Origin: Actinomycetota bacterium
GTDB lineage: Bacteria > Actinomycetota > Actinomycetes > S36-B12 > UBA5976
Reading direction: 5' to 3'
Assembly: GCA_009923495.1 (NCBI GenBank)
Contig: RFTJ01000001.1
Coordinates: 76,879-140,878, forward strand
DNA: 64,000 nucleotides
The notes below the pieces were generated by a model. The model was not told where the DNA came from. It did not search any database and saw only the letters and a program-made list of their open reading frames with translations. The position numbers and the translations under genes were made by a program. Positions 17,482 through 26,378 of the stretch are shown here, piece by piece (within the stretch, counting starts at the first letter, position 1; the number at the start of each line of letters is the position of its first letter).

Positions 17482-17928
17482 TTAGCTATTTTCAAAATCA
17501 CGTATTTGATTGATTCGTCTAATGTGGCGCTCTTCATTTGTAAATGGCGTCATCAAGAAAGCATCAATAATCGCAAAAGCTTCATCTTGTGAATGTTGCC
17601 GGGCACCAATGCTGCAAATGTTCGCGTTGTTGTGTTCACGCGCTAATTGTGCAGTTGAAATGCTCCAGCATAGCGCTGCCCTAATGCCAGCAACTTTGTT
17701 AGCGGAAATCTGCTCGCCATTACCTGAGCCCCCGAAAACGATTCCCAACGAATCTGGATCAAGTGCTACGGCCTGTGCAGCTGAAATACAGAAACCGGGA
17801 TAGTCATCCTGAGCGTCATATTCATATGCGCCATGATCTACTACTTCGTAGCCAAGTTCAGTCAGATGGGCGGTGAGAGCATCCTTAAACTCAAGGCCAG
17901 CATGATCTGTGGCTAAGTGAATTCGCAT
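17482..17928 (-). CDS. rpiB: Ribose-5-phosphate isomerase B
   Basis: A 148-residue RpiB/LacAB family enzyme interconverting ribose 5-phosphate and ribulose 5-phosphate in the pentose phosphate pathway. The N-terminal ATDHAGLEFKDAL, the anion loop IVFGGSGNGEQISANKV and REHNNANICSIGARQ are family signatures. The catalytic base in the loop GGSGNG is of the glutamate-using mycobacterial type (GSGNGEQ), as no cysteine is found there. It stands alone between the ABC pair and the DsbA-family gene, all on the minus strand. Confidence 0.94.
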   Translation of the reverse strand: MRIHLATDHAGLEFKDALTAHLTELGYEVVDHGAYEYDAQDDYPGFCISAAQAVALDPDSLGIVFGGSGNGEQISANKVAGIRAALCWSISTAQLAREHNNANICSIGARQHSQDEAFAIIDAFLMTPFTNEERHIRRINQIRDFENS

Positions 17929-17970
17929 AGGTCTATCTTGTCAGTCACCAGCCAAATTCAGACACTTGAC

Positions 17971-18585
17971 CTAGTCGAATTTTGGCCCGCGCGTTCGAGT
18001 GCGCTTCAACTCAAAGAAACCCTCTGTGCCAGCAACTAGAACAACGCCATCCCAAAGTTTGCCAGCTTCTTCACCGCGCGGAATTGGCGAGACCACAGGA
18101 CCAAAGAACGCCACCTCGCCTACATGAATAACGGGTGTACCTACGTCCATACCAACTGGGTCCATGCCCTGGTGGTGACTCGTTCTCAACAACTCATCAA
18201 ATTCAGAAGAGTTAACTGCAGAGATCAATTCTGGTTCCAATCCACATTCAGCCAATGCCTCAACTATTACAACCTCGTGTTCGTCTTTGCGCCCTGCATT
18301 GTGAATCCGGTTTCCAATTGCGGTGTAAAGCGGAAGTACAACTTCGTCGCCATGCTTTGCTTGAGCGGCAATCACTACACGCACTGGTCCCCAGGCCTTT
18401 TTCATTGCTTCTTGATACTTCTCTGGCAGGTCACGGCCATCATTTAAAACGGCAAGTGACATTACATGCCAAGAGGTCTTGACGGGACGGACTTTTTCTA
18501 CTTCAAGCATCCATCGGGACGCAATCCAAGCCCATGGACATACGGGGTCAAACCAAAAATCTGCTTTAGCGACTGAATCATTCAT
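17971..18585 (-). CDS. DsbA-family thioredoxin-fold protein, mycothiol-dependent nitroreductase type
   Basis: A ~204-residue thioredoxin-fold protein. The start ATG at 18585 ([20 protein letters not shown]) is preferred because AGGA lies just upstream; a longer frame exists but its N terminus is unlike the family. The sequence [23 protein letters not shown] resembles the actinobacterial Rv2466c family of mycothiol-dependent reductases (split here: [10 protein letters not shown], then ASRWMLEV). The second active-site cysteine (CPWC) is replaced by alanine, so it would act as a monothiol enzyme. It is divergent from pepN with 82 bases between. The physiological substrate is unknown. Confidence 0.85.
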   Translation of the reverse strand: MNDSVAKADFWFDPVCPWAWIASRWMLEVEKVRPVKTSWHVMSLAVLNDGRDLPEKYQEAMKKAWGPVRVVIAAQAKHGDEVVLPLYTAIGNRIHNAGRKDEHEVVIVEALAECGLEPELISAVNSSEFDELLRTSHHQGMDPVGMDVGTPVIHVGEVAFFGPVVSPIPRGEEAGKLWDGVVLVAGTEGFFELKRTRTRGPKFD

Positions 18586-18667
18586 TTCCTCAGGATACGC
18601 CTGAAAAAAGCCACTAGTATGAGCGAAGGTCAAAATTTGAGCAATAATTCGCAACCAAGGAGTTCCT

Positions 18668-21211
18668 ATGGCCGGCATGAACATCACCCGAGACGAAGCC
18701 CAAAAGCGGTCCCAAACAGTCAGTGTTTCCTCCTATGACATCGCACTTGACTTAACAACTCGTGATGATACTTTCCACAGCGAGACCACAGTTCGATTCA
18801 CTGGTACACCAGGTGGACAAACTTGGATCGACTTTGTGGCCCCTGGTGTAGAGTCCATAACTTTGAACGGCCAGGAGTTGCCAACTTCAGCGCACGACGG
18901 ATTCCGTATTGAACTAACTGACCTAGCAGCGGAAAACACACTGGTGGTAATCGGCAACTGTGCTTACATGAATACTGGTGAAGGCTTACACCGCTTTATT
19001 GATCCGGTGGATGATGAAGTCTATTTGTACACCCAGTTTGAGATTGCCGATGCGCGCCGTGTATTTGCCTGCTTTGATCAACCTGATCAAAAGGCTGTTT
19101 ACACATTCACTGTCAAGGCACCTGACCATTGGAAGGTCATTAGCAATGCTGAAACTCCAGCACCTAAGCCGATTTCAGCTGGCATCGCGCAATGGGACTT
19201 TCCAACTACTGAACTGATGTCGACTTACATCACCGCAATTGTTGCTGGACCTTACTACGAAGTACGTGATGAATATGTAGGCAAATTCGGCACATATCCT
19301 CTCGGACTTTTCTGCCGTAATTCACTGGCTCAATATTTCGACCCAGAAAACCTGTTCACTGTCACCAAGCAGGGTTTTGAATACTTTGAAGCAGCATTTG
19401 ATACTGCCTACCCATTCCACAAATACGATCAACTCTTTGTACCTGAATTCAATGCCGGCGCTATGGAAAATGCCGGAGCAGTAACACATCATGAAGGAAT
19501 GGTGTACCGCTCCAAAGTTACTCGAGCTGCCTATGAGCAGCGAGCAAATACTGTTTTACATGAACTAGCACACATGTGGTTTGGCGACCTGGTCACAATG
19601 ACCTGGTGGGATGACCTATGGCTAAATGAAAGTTTTGCGGAGTGGGCAGCTCATGATGCTAGCGCATCTGCTACCGAGTACAGCGAAGCTTGGACCAACT
19701 TTGTTAATCAACGCAAGGCTTGGGGCTACCGCCAAGATCAGTTGCCGACTACTCACCCAATCGTTGCCGACATGGTTGACTTGGATGCCGTAGAGGTTAA
19801 CTTTGATGGCATCACCTACGCCAAGGGTGCATCAACTTTGCGCCAGCTGGTGGCATATGTCGGTCAGGACAAATTCCTCGCTGGGCTTCGTCAATACTTC
19901 AAGAAGCATGCTTGGGGCAACACCGAACTTTCCGATCTGTTGGTTGAGCTAGAGGCAGCTAGTGGCCGTGACCTAAAGGACTGGACTAATCGCTGGCTAC
20001 AGACAGCCGGCGTAAACACCTTACGTCCAGAAATTTTAGTTGAGGACGGACACTACAAGTCAGTTGCGGTTTTGCAGGAACCGCCAGTTGCTCCTGAGGG
20101 TGTCGATCAAACTCTTCGCCCGCATCGTATACGGATTGGCTTGTATAAAGCGAGCGAGACCTCAGTTACTCGAGTTGAAACCATTGAAGTCGATGTTGAC
20201 GGTCCGCGCACTGAGATTGTGCAGTTGGCAGGTAAGCCGGTAGCGGACCTATTACTTCTTAACGAGGATGATCTTTCCTACGTGAAGATTCGATTGGATG
20301 AATTATCGCTTAAGACTGCGGTGCATCGTTTGAATGACATTGGCGAAAGTTTGTCGCGTGCATTAATTTGGGGCGCAGCTTGGGATATGACTCGCGATGC
20401 TGAGATGTCCACAGCTGAATACTTGACCATGATTAACGCTGCAGACTTTAACAACATCGAAGTTGGTGTTACTCAGCAACTCCTCCTGCAGGCGCGCACA
20501 GCAATCGAACAGTACGCCACCCCGTACAAGCGTGGAGAGTATCGTGATGCGTTATTCGCTCGTTTGCTGGACCAAATTAATCAGGCGACCGCCGGCTCTG
20601 ACCATCAACTAGCATTCGTGCGCACTGCAATCAGCGTGGCTAGAACTGAAGAACACATCGGAATTTTGCAAAGTTGGTTCGACGGTTCAGGCACGCCACT
20701 GGGCCTAGCTGTTGACACAGACTTGCGTTGGGCATTCATCGCTCGACTAGTCGCACTTGGTGCACTTGACCCAAGTGCGATTGACACAGAGCTTGCTAAC
20801 GACAACACGGCCGGTGGTCAGCGACAAGCTGCGGGTGCCCGAGCTGGGATTCCAACAGCTGAAGCCAAAGCACAAGCTTGGACTGCAGCTGTTGAAAACG
20901 ATGACCTAGCCAATGCGATTCTTGAATCAACCATCGGCGGGTTCGGGCAACCTGATCAACGTGAATTGCTTGTGCCATTTGTGGATAAGTACTTCGCGGC
21001 ATTGCCCGGCGTTTGGAAAAATCGCACAAATGCGATTGCGCAAGGTATAACTATTGGACTCTTCCCTTCACTCTTGGCTTCACAGGAGATTTTGGATAAG
21101 GCCGATGCGTTTCTAGCCACCGATACTGATGCGGGATCGACTCGATTAGTTCGAGAGCTTCGCGATAATGTTTCCCGTTCGCTAGTAGCACAGGCAAAAG
21201 ACGCGGAATAA
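18668..21211 (+). CDS. pepN: Aminopeptidase N (M1 family)
   Basis: An 847-residue zinc metallopeptidase that removes N-terminal amino acids in the cytoplasm. GAMEN lies at residues 264-268, the zinc motif HELAH at 298-302, and the third ligand E321 in NESFAEW. A long C-terminal helical ERAP1-like domain fills the remainder, matching the Streptomyces lividans-type actinobacterial PepN in length. The ATG at 18668 has AGGAG at the right distance. No signal peptide is seen, so it is cytoplasmic. It converges on a small membrane-protein gene 23 bases downstream. Confidence 0.97.
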   Translation: MAGMNITRDEAQKRSQTVSVSSYDIALDLTTRDDTFHSETTVRFTGTPGGQTWIDFVAPGVESITLNGQELPTSAHDGFRIELTDLAAENTLVVIGNCAYMNTGEGLHRFIDPVDDEVYLYTQFEIADARRVFACFDQPDQKAVYTFTVKAPDHWKVISNAETPAPKPISAGIAQWDFPTTELMSTYITAIVAGPYYEVRDEYVGKFGTYPLGLFCRNSLAQYFDPENLFTVTKQGFEYFEAAFDTAYPFHKYDQLFVPEFNAGAMENAGAVTHHEGMVYRSKVTRAAYEQRANTVLHELAHMWFGDLVTMTWWDDLWLNESFAEWAAHDASASATEYSEAWTNFVNQRKAWGYRQDQLPTTHPIVADMVDLDAVEVNFDGITYAKGASTLRQLVAYVGQDKFLAGLRQYFKKHAWGNTELSDLLVELEAASGRDLKDWTNRWLQTAGVNTLRPEILVEDGHYKSVAVLQEPPVAPEGVDQTLRPHRIRIGLYKASETSVTRVETIEVDVDGPRTEIVQLAGKPVADLLLLNEDDLSYVKIRLDELSLKTAVHRLNDIGESLSRALIWGAAWDMTRDAEMSTAEYLTMINAADFNNIEVGVTQQLLLQARTAIEQYATPYKRGEYRDALFARLLDQINQATAGSDHQLAFVRTAISVARTEEHIGILQSWFDGSGTPLGLAVDTDLRWAFIARLVALGALDPSAIDTELANDNTAGGQRQAAGARAGIPTAEAKAQAWTAAVENDDLANAILESTIGGFGQPDQRELLVPFVDKYFAALPGVWKNRTNAIAQGITIGLFPSLLASQEILDKADAFLATDTDAGSTRLVRELRDNVSRSLVAQAKDAE

Positions 21212-21234
21212 TAAAACGGTCTGGGACCCAGCGC

Positions 21235-21552
21235 TTACTCGTAGGTAAGTGCTGCAGTTTCTGGCTTGTCGCGCTGCGGCTTTTCTTCAGTTGGGTCGTC
21301 AAGAAAGCCATTTGCTGCGGACTTCTTTGCAGCGCTTACCCAACCCGGGCCCATCACCAAAAGTGCAATAACTGCATAGATTGCCAAGGGCAAAATAACG
21401 AACCAAAGTACTGTTGCCAAGAAACTCAGGCTCGCCCCTGGCTGGTCGCCGTCATCTCGACGGGAATCTGCTAACACCGGCGTTACTGTACTCGCAGCGA
21501 TAACGGCACCTGAGACACATGTGGACATTGCTCTGCGAAAATTCTTTGACAC
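21235..21552 (-). CDS. Small secreted or membrane-anchored protein, unknown function
   Basis: A 105-residue protein with an N-terminal signal-like stretch (STCVSGAVIAASTVTPVLAD), which may be cut after ALA-like VLA, then a membrane segment at about residues 45-67 (FLATVLWFVILPLAIYAVIA) and a charged cytoplasmic tail with TEEKPQRDKPE. I do not recognise the family. It lies convergent to pepN and divergent from the MscS gene. Confidence 0.7.
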   Translation of the reverse strand: MSKNFRRAMSTCVSGAVIAASTVTPVLADSRRDDGDQPGASLSFLATVLWFVILPLAIYAVIALLVMGPGWVSAAKKSAANGFLDDPTEEKPQRDKPETAALTYE

Positions 21553-21615
21553 ACCGATAGTTTAGAACAGGGTTCTCGAATTCCTGAATTCAGTGGACCA
21601 AATCATGGAGGTGTC

Positions 21616-22176
21616 ATGAATACATTGGTTCATTGGTTCATTGGTAAGCCACTGCAGATTGCTATTGCTCTTTTGGTAGCTATTGTTGTACGCGCAGTTT
21701 TGGTCAGAATCACCGATCGGGTAATTCGTCGGGCTACCACCCTGCATGCTTCACGTGGAATCAGCAAACTAACCAGACAGGACTTTGAAGCAGTCCAATC
21801 GCGAAAAGATCAGCGAGCAGATTCGGTCAGCCAACTGCTTCGTAGCATAATCACAATTTTTGTTTGGTCTATTGCCATAATCACGGCGCTTTCCACGATT
21901 GGGCTCAATGTTGCACCAATCCTTACCTCTGCAGGTGTTGTTGGTGTTGCCGTTGGTTTTGGCGCTCAAACTTTAGTGAAGGATTACCTGGCCGGAATCA
22001 TTATGATTATCGAAGACCAGTACGGGGTGGGTGATGTGATTGATGTTGGTCCAGTAACTGGCACTGTCATTGAAGTTGGATTACGGGTGACCCGCCTACA
22101 AGATTCTGACGGCGTGATTTGGTACATGCGAAACGGTGAAGTTTCTAGGATCGGGAACCACACTCAAACTGCCTAG
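21616..22176 (+). CDS. Small mechanosensitive channel of the MscS family
   Basis: A 186-residue membrane protein with N-terminal hydrophobic helices (about residues 12-30 and 72-95) and the pore helix GVVGVAVGFGAQTLVKDYLAG (split: GVVGVAVGFG and AQTLVKDYLAG), followed by the beta domain (GVGDVIDVGPVTGTVIEVGL). It stops right after the beta domain, so the cytoplasmic C-terminal alpha/beta vestibule of E. coli MscS is missing; such short forms are frequent in Actinobacteria. The ATG at 21616 has GGAGG upstream. Likely role: pressure release on osmotic downshift. Confidence 0.9.
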   Translation: MNTLVHWFIGKPLQIAIALLVAIVVRAVLVRITDRVIRRATTLHASRGISKLTRQDFEAVQSRKDQRADSVSQLLRSIITIFVWSIAIITALSTIGLNVAPILTSAGVVGVAVGFGAQTLVKDYLAGIIMIIEDQYGVGDVIDVGPVTGTVIEVGLRVTRLQDSDGVIWYMRNGEVSRIGNHTQTA

Positions 22177-22250
22177 TAGCTACCTAAGGACTACCGCTAA
22201 TTACCGGCCTTCACCCTGCAATCTCCTGATTTTTGACGCAAACTTGAGTC

Positions 22251-23732
22251 ATGAGCAGGTTATGTTTAGTCACGGGTGCTACCGGCTATGTAGGCGGAAG
22301 ATTGGTTCCCGAACTAATAGCCGCTGGCCATAAGGTTCGGATATTGGTTCGTCACCCGGAGCGAGTTAGCCAGATGCCTTGGCGGGATCAAGTTGAAATT
22401 TTCCCGGGTGATGCAAATAATCCCGATTCACTTAGTGTGGCAATGCAAGGGGTTGATGTTGCCTACTACATGATTCACTCCATCGGAAGTGTCGGCGATT
22501 TTGAAAAACTGGAACTTGAGACGGCCAATACTTTTGCAACTTGTGCTAAACGAGCTGGCGTGCAACGCATTGTCTATCTTGGCGGCTTACAAAATGATAA
22601 GAAGTTATCCAAGCACTTACGGTCTCGCGCTGAAGTGGGAAACATCTTTTTGAAATCGGGTGTGCCCACGATTGCTTTTGGCGCAGCTGTGATTTTGGGA
22701 TCTGGCAGCCTCTCGTTCGAGATGCTTCGCTACCTAACCGAGCGCCTGCCCGCCATGATTACTCCACGCTGGGTGCGCACTCGAATCCAGCCGATCGCAA
22801 TTCGTGATGTGCTTCGCTATCTGGTTGAGGCCGCTTCACTAAAAGCAGAACTTAATCGCACTTTCGATATCGGTGGTCCGGATGTTTTGACTTACGAACA
22901 GATGATGCAGGGCTACGCCAAAGTTGCTGGTCTGCGTAAGCGCATAATCTTGCCGATTAACTTATTGTCACCAGGATTGTCATCGCGGTGGATAGGCCTA
23001 GTGACTCCGGTTCCCAAAGCAATCGCTCGGCCACTAGTAGACAGTCTAAAAACTGAGGTGGTCTGCGCGGAGGACGACATCAAAACCTACATTCCCGATC
23101 CACCAGAAGGATTGCTCAACTTTGAAGATGCTGTCCGCTTAGCCGTTCAGCGTGTCCGAGATGCTGCAGTGACCACCCGCTGGTCTTCAGCATCAATGCC
23201 GGGTGCCCCTAGTGATCCGCTTCCAACCGATCCCGCGTGGGCAGGTGGCTCGCTCTACACAGATGAGCGTGAAGTAGCTGCTAAATCCTCAGCTTCGGCG
23301 CTGTGGCAGGTGATCGAAAGAATCGGTGGCGAGAATGGCTGGTATTCATTCCCGCTTGCTTGGGAAACTCGAGGCTTGTTAGACCGCATCTTCGGCGGAC
23401 CAGGTCTGCGGCGCGGAAGGAGAAATCCAGATCGCCTCGTTGCCGGTGAGACAGTGGATTTTTGGCGCGTCGAAGAATGTGATCGTGGTCATTTGCTTCG
23501 GCTACGTGCAGAAATGAAAATGCCCGGACTAGCTTGGCTTGAACTTGAAGTTAGACCACAAGAAGATGGTTCAGTTAACTACCATCAACGTGCGATCTAT
23601 CACCCACGCGGACTAGCCGGTCACATTTATTGGTGGAGTGTATGGCCATTTCACGGAATCGTGTTTGGTTCGATGGTAAAAAATATCACCCAAGCTGCTC
23701 GCAACATTGACACCGCCAAAGTCCAGCACTAA
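22251..23732 (+). CDS. NAD(P)-binding SDR-type protein fused to a DUF2867 domain
   Basis: A 493-residue two-part protein. Residues 1 to ~290 are an atypical SDR/NmrA-like Rossmann domain with VTGATGYVGGRLVPEL at the start and the family phrase DVAYYMIHSIGS. Residues ~325-490 are a DUF2867 domain (WQVIERIGGENGWYSFPLAW, then VDFWRVEECDRGHLLRLRAEMKMPG in pieces), ending with HIYWWSVWPFHGIVFGSM. Such fusions are common in Actinobacteria; the substrate is unknown. It lies 18 bases before the globin gene and may share a transcript with it. Confidence 0.88.
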   Translation: MSRLCLVTGATGYVGGRLVPELIAAGHKVRILVRHPERVSQMPWRDQVEIFPGDANNPDSLSVAMQGVDVAYYMIHSIGSVGDFEKLELETANTFATCAKRAGVQRIVYLGGLQNDKKLSKHLRSRAEVGNIFLKSGVPTIAFGAAVILGSGSLSFEMLRYLTERLPAMITPRWVRTRIQPIAIRDVLRYLVEAASLKAELNRTFDIGGPDVLTYEQMMQGYAKVAGLRKRIILPINLLSPGLSSRWIGLVTPVPKAIARPLVDSLKTEVVCAEDDIKTYIPDPPEGLLNFEDAVRLAVQRVRDAAVTTRWSSASMPGAPSDPLPTDPAWAGGSLYTDEREVAAKSSASALWQVIERIGGENGWYSFPLAWETRGLLDRIFGGPGLRRGRRNPDRLVAGETVDFWRVEECDRGHLLRLRAEMKMPGLAWLELEVRPQEDGSVNYHQRAIYHPRGLAGHIYWWSVWPFHGIVFGSMVKNITQAARNIDTAKVQH

Positions 23733-23750
23733 ACCTGCAAAGATAGGGGT

Positions 23751-24131
23751 ATGAATGACTCCTTTTACGAGGCTATTGGTGGGCACGATTTTTTCGAATC
23801 GCTCGTTTCTGGTTTTTATGAAGGAATTGAATCTGACCCCGTGCTTCGGCCTATGTATCCGGATGGCGATCTAACCCAAGCCAAACAGCACCTAACTTTG
23901 TTTCTCGAGCAGTATTGGGGTGGGCCAAGAACTTACCAGGCACAGCGCGGCCATCCGAGACTTCGCATGCGCCATGCCGAGTTTGTGATTAATGATGAAG
24001 CTCGCGATCGGTGGATTGCCCACATGAAAGCCAGCCTAGAGTGCCAGAACATTCCAGATGATTTGCGCGAAGAGTTGTGGGCCTACCTAGAAAACGCAGC
24101 CCACAGTTTGGTAAATGCCATAAGTCACTGA
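23751..24131 (+). CDS. glbO: Group II truncated haemoglobin
   Basis: A 126-residue globin of the truncated group II type. The pattern YEAIGGHDFFESLVSGFYEG, then QYWGGPRTYQAQRGHPRLRMRH and DRWIAHM, is that of mycobacterial GlbO, where the histidine in HPRLRMRHAEF region lies near the distal pocket and a conserved Trp (RDRWIAHM) lines the haem. It binds oxygen and may detoxify nitric oxide or peroxide. It follows the SDR gene closely and precedes the GH13 gene. Confidence 0.94.
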   Translation: MNDSFYEAIGGHDFFESLVSGFYEGIESDPVLRPMYPDGDLTQAKQHLTLFLEQYWGGPRTYQAQRGHPRLRMRHAEFVINDEARDRWIAHMKASLECQNIPDDLREELWAYLENAAHSLVNAISH

Positions 24132-24253
24132 ATTGTTATTCCCCATGGCCAGAATTACCGACACCTTGCGCAAGACGAATTTTGTGCCGCACACTACGAT
24201 TGAACAGTTACGAAATTTCAGTGGTCCAAAATGTGCTAATGGAGGTTACATCA

Positions 24254-25978
24254 ATGCAGCGCACGCAACATTGGTGGCAAGAAGCAATTGTCTATCAGGT
24301 CTACCCCCGATCATTTGCTGATGCTAATGGCGATGGAATCGGAGACATATCTGGTATCCGAAGTAGAGTTGGGCATCTAGCAAAACTCGGTGTGGATGCT
24401 TTATGGTTAAGTCCGCATTACGTCTCGCCGATGCTTGATGCTGGCTACGATGTTGCCAACTACCGCGATGTTGATCCAATCTTCGGCAACTTGGCTGACC
24501 TGCAGGGTTTGATTAATGATCTGCATGCAAATGGCATAAAACTTCTTATTGATATCGTTCCTAACCACACTTCCTGGGAACACGCTTGGTTCAAGGAAGC
24601 ATTGGCTCATGCGCCAGTTAATGACCCGAGCGTTCCAGCCCTGACCCGATTCAGCGAAGGACCGTGGGCTCGCTATCACCTACTACGCGGACGTGAGCAA
24701 GGCACGCTTGAACCGAATGAGTGGCCGAGTGTTTTTGGTGGACTAACTTGGCACGAAGTGCCCGATGCTAATGGCGACCCAAGCGGATGGTGGTACCTGC
24801 ACATCTTTGATAAGAGTCAGCCAGACCTAGATTGGACCAATCCAGAAGTTCGAAGCGAATTTCTTGGTCATTTGCGATTCTGGTTCGACATGGGTGTCGA
24901 TGGATTCAGAATTGATGTAGCGCACGGTCTAGCCAAAAAGGATGGTTACCCAGATTTCACAAAACCAACCTCCACAGATCCAACGAATCATGTTTCTTAC
25001 TGGGATCAGGATCCAGTGCACGAGATTTGGCGGGAATGGCGAACAGTTGCCGAAGAGTACGACCCGCCAAGAGTCTTTGTTGCCGAGGCTTGGGTAAGTC
25101 CGGCTGAACGCAATGCCCTCTACCTGCGTGAAGACGAGTTACATACCGGCTTCAACTTCCCTTATCTCACTACCGCCTGGAATGGAAAAGCGCTACGCCA
25201 AGTAATTAATAAGTCACTTGAGGGCAACCTCTTGGTTGGTGCGCCAACAACTTGGGTACTAGAAAACCATGACGTTTGGCGCGCTGTGACTCGCTATGCT
25301 CCATTGGCAAATGGCGAAGAAGCTGCCTCATTAGATGCCAACCTCGACATTAGTAAATCTGCAGATTGGTCTGAACCGCGTGACTTAGTTACTGGCGCAA
25401 GACGAGCACGAGCTGGAATGCTAACCATGCTTGCTTTGCCTGGCACCGCCTACCTCTACCAGGGTCAAGAACTTGGACTTGAAGAAGTTTTCGACATTCC
25501 AGATGAACTTCGTCAGGATCCAGCCTTCGCAAATACCGGCGGTGAAAACCTAGGTCGAGATGGTTGTCGCGTTCCACTTCCCTGGGATAACGGTTCTGAC
25601 ACCTTCGGGTTTAATTCTGGGTCCGAATCATGGCTACCCCAGCCAGACCGCTGGGCTACTTTAACTGCAGCAGCACAAGACACTGACTTGAATAGCACAT
25701 TGAATACTGTGCGCTCTGCCTTGAAACTACGCAAGAATCTGGCGGCACTTGGTGGAATTACTAAAGACACTGAAGATTTAGTCTGGGATGAGACACCTGA
25801 TGAGATTGTCAGCTTTGTTCGGCCAGCCCGTCTGGGCGGTTCAGCAGTTCGCTTGGTGATGAACATGGGCAAGGGAACATACAAACTGCCCGCGGGTGAT
25901 GTGCTACTAGCTAGTGATACCGATGCTGTAATTGCTGGTGAATTAACGGCTAATAGTGCGGTTTGGCTTTCGGTTTAA
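24254..25978 (+). CDS. GH13 alpha-glucosidase / alpha-amylase family enzyme
   Basis: A 574-residue glycoside hydrolase family 13 protein. The start ATG at 24254 (MQRTQHWWQEAIVYQVYPRS) is fixed by GGAGG eight bases upstream; a longer in-frame extension overlaps glbO and is not family-like. DIVPNHTSWEHAWF, GVDGFRIDVAHGL (nucleophile D), VFVAEAW (acid/base E) and VLENHDVWR (transition-state D) are the four conserved GH13 regions. The pattern fits oligo-1,6- or alpha-glucosidases that cut short alpha-glucans or sucrose-like substrates. No signal peptide is present, so it is cytoplasmic. Confidence 0.93.
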   Translation: MQRTQHWWQEAIVYQVYPRSFADANGDGIGDISGIRSRVGHLAKLGVDALWLSPHYVSPMLDAGYDVANYRDVDPIFGNLADLQGLINDLHANGIKLLIDIVPNHTSWEHAWFKEALAHAPVNDPSVPALTRFSEGPWARYHLLRGREQGTLEPNEWPSVFGGLTWHEVPDANGDPSGWWYLHIFDKSQPDLDWTNPEVRSEFLGHLRFWFDMGVDGFRIDVAHGLAKKDGYPDFTKPTSTDPTNHVSYWDQDPVHEIWREWRTVAEEYDPPRVFVAEAWVSPAERNALYLREDELHTGFNFPYLTTAWNGKALRQVINKSLEGNLLVGAPTTWVLENHDVWRAVTRYAPLANGEEAASLDANLDISKSADWSEPRDLVTGARRARAGMLTMLALPGTAYLYQGQELGLEEVFDIPDELRQDPAFANTGGENLGRDGCRVPLPWDNGSDTFGFNSGSESWLPQPDRWATLTAAAQDTDLNSTLNTVRSALKLRKNLAALGGITKDTEDLVWDETPDEIVSFVRPARLGGSAVRLVMNMGKGTYKLPAGDVLLASDTDAVIAGELTANSAVWLSV

Positions 25979-26376
25979 CTTCGAGCGGTAGCCCGGAGAA
26001 TAGTCAAAAGCTTTTCCGGGATTCTGCCCGGAACTCCATGTTCAACGCTTACGCAAACCATTAACGTTTTTGCTTGAACATAGATGGTTTGAGAATCCCG
26101 AAGTTCATAATTAATCTCATAGGTTGATGCGCCTATTTTGCTCACCCAAAGTTCCATGTCAACTGGCTGCGCATGATATTCCAGAGGTGCCTTGTAATCA
26201 ATCTCGAGCCGAGCAACTAGTTGCCCATAGCCATCGACAGTTGGCTCGAGACCGTGGTTGGCCAGGAATTGGACCCGAGCGCTCTCTAAATAGTTGGCAT
26301 ACGCCACATTGTTCACATGGTGATAAATGTCCATGTCTGACCAACGCAAATAAATTGGTACGACAACACTGGCCAT
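25975..26376 (-). CDS. Acyl-CoA thioesterase, hotdog fold (4HBT)
   Basis: A 133-residue single hotdog-fold protein. LRWSDMDIYHHVNNVAYANYLESAR (in pieces: RWSDMDIYHHVNN and YANYLESARV) is the 4-hydroxybenzoyl-CoA thioesterase signature, with the catalytic aspartate in WSDMD. It hydrolyses acyl-CoA or acyl-ACP thioesters; the precise chain is unknown. Its end overlaps the GH13 gene end by 4 bases (convergent) and it lies 2 bases after ettA on the same strand, so it is likely co-transcribed with ettA, a pairing common in Actinobacteria. Confidence 0.9.
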   Translation of the reverse strand: MASVVVPIYLRWSDMDIYHHVNNVAYANYLESARVQFLANHGLEPTVDGYGQLVARLEIDYKAPLEYHAQPVDMELWVSKIGASTYEINYELRDSQTIYVQAKTLMVCVSVEHGVPGRIPEKLLTILRATARS

Positions 26377-26378
26377 AC

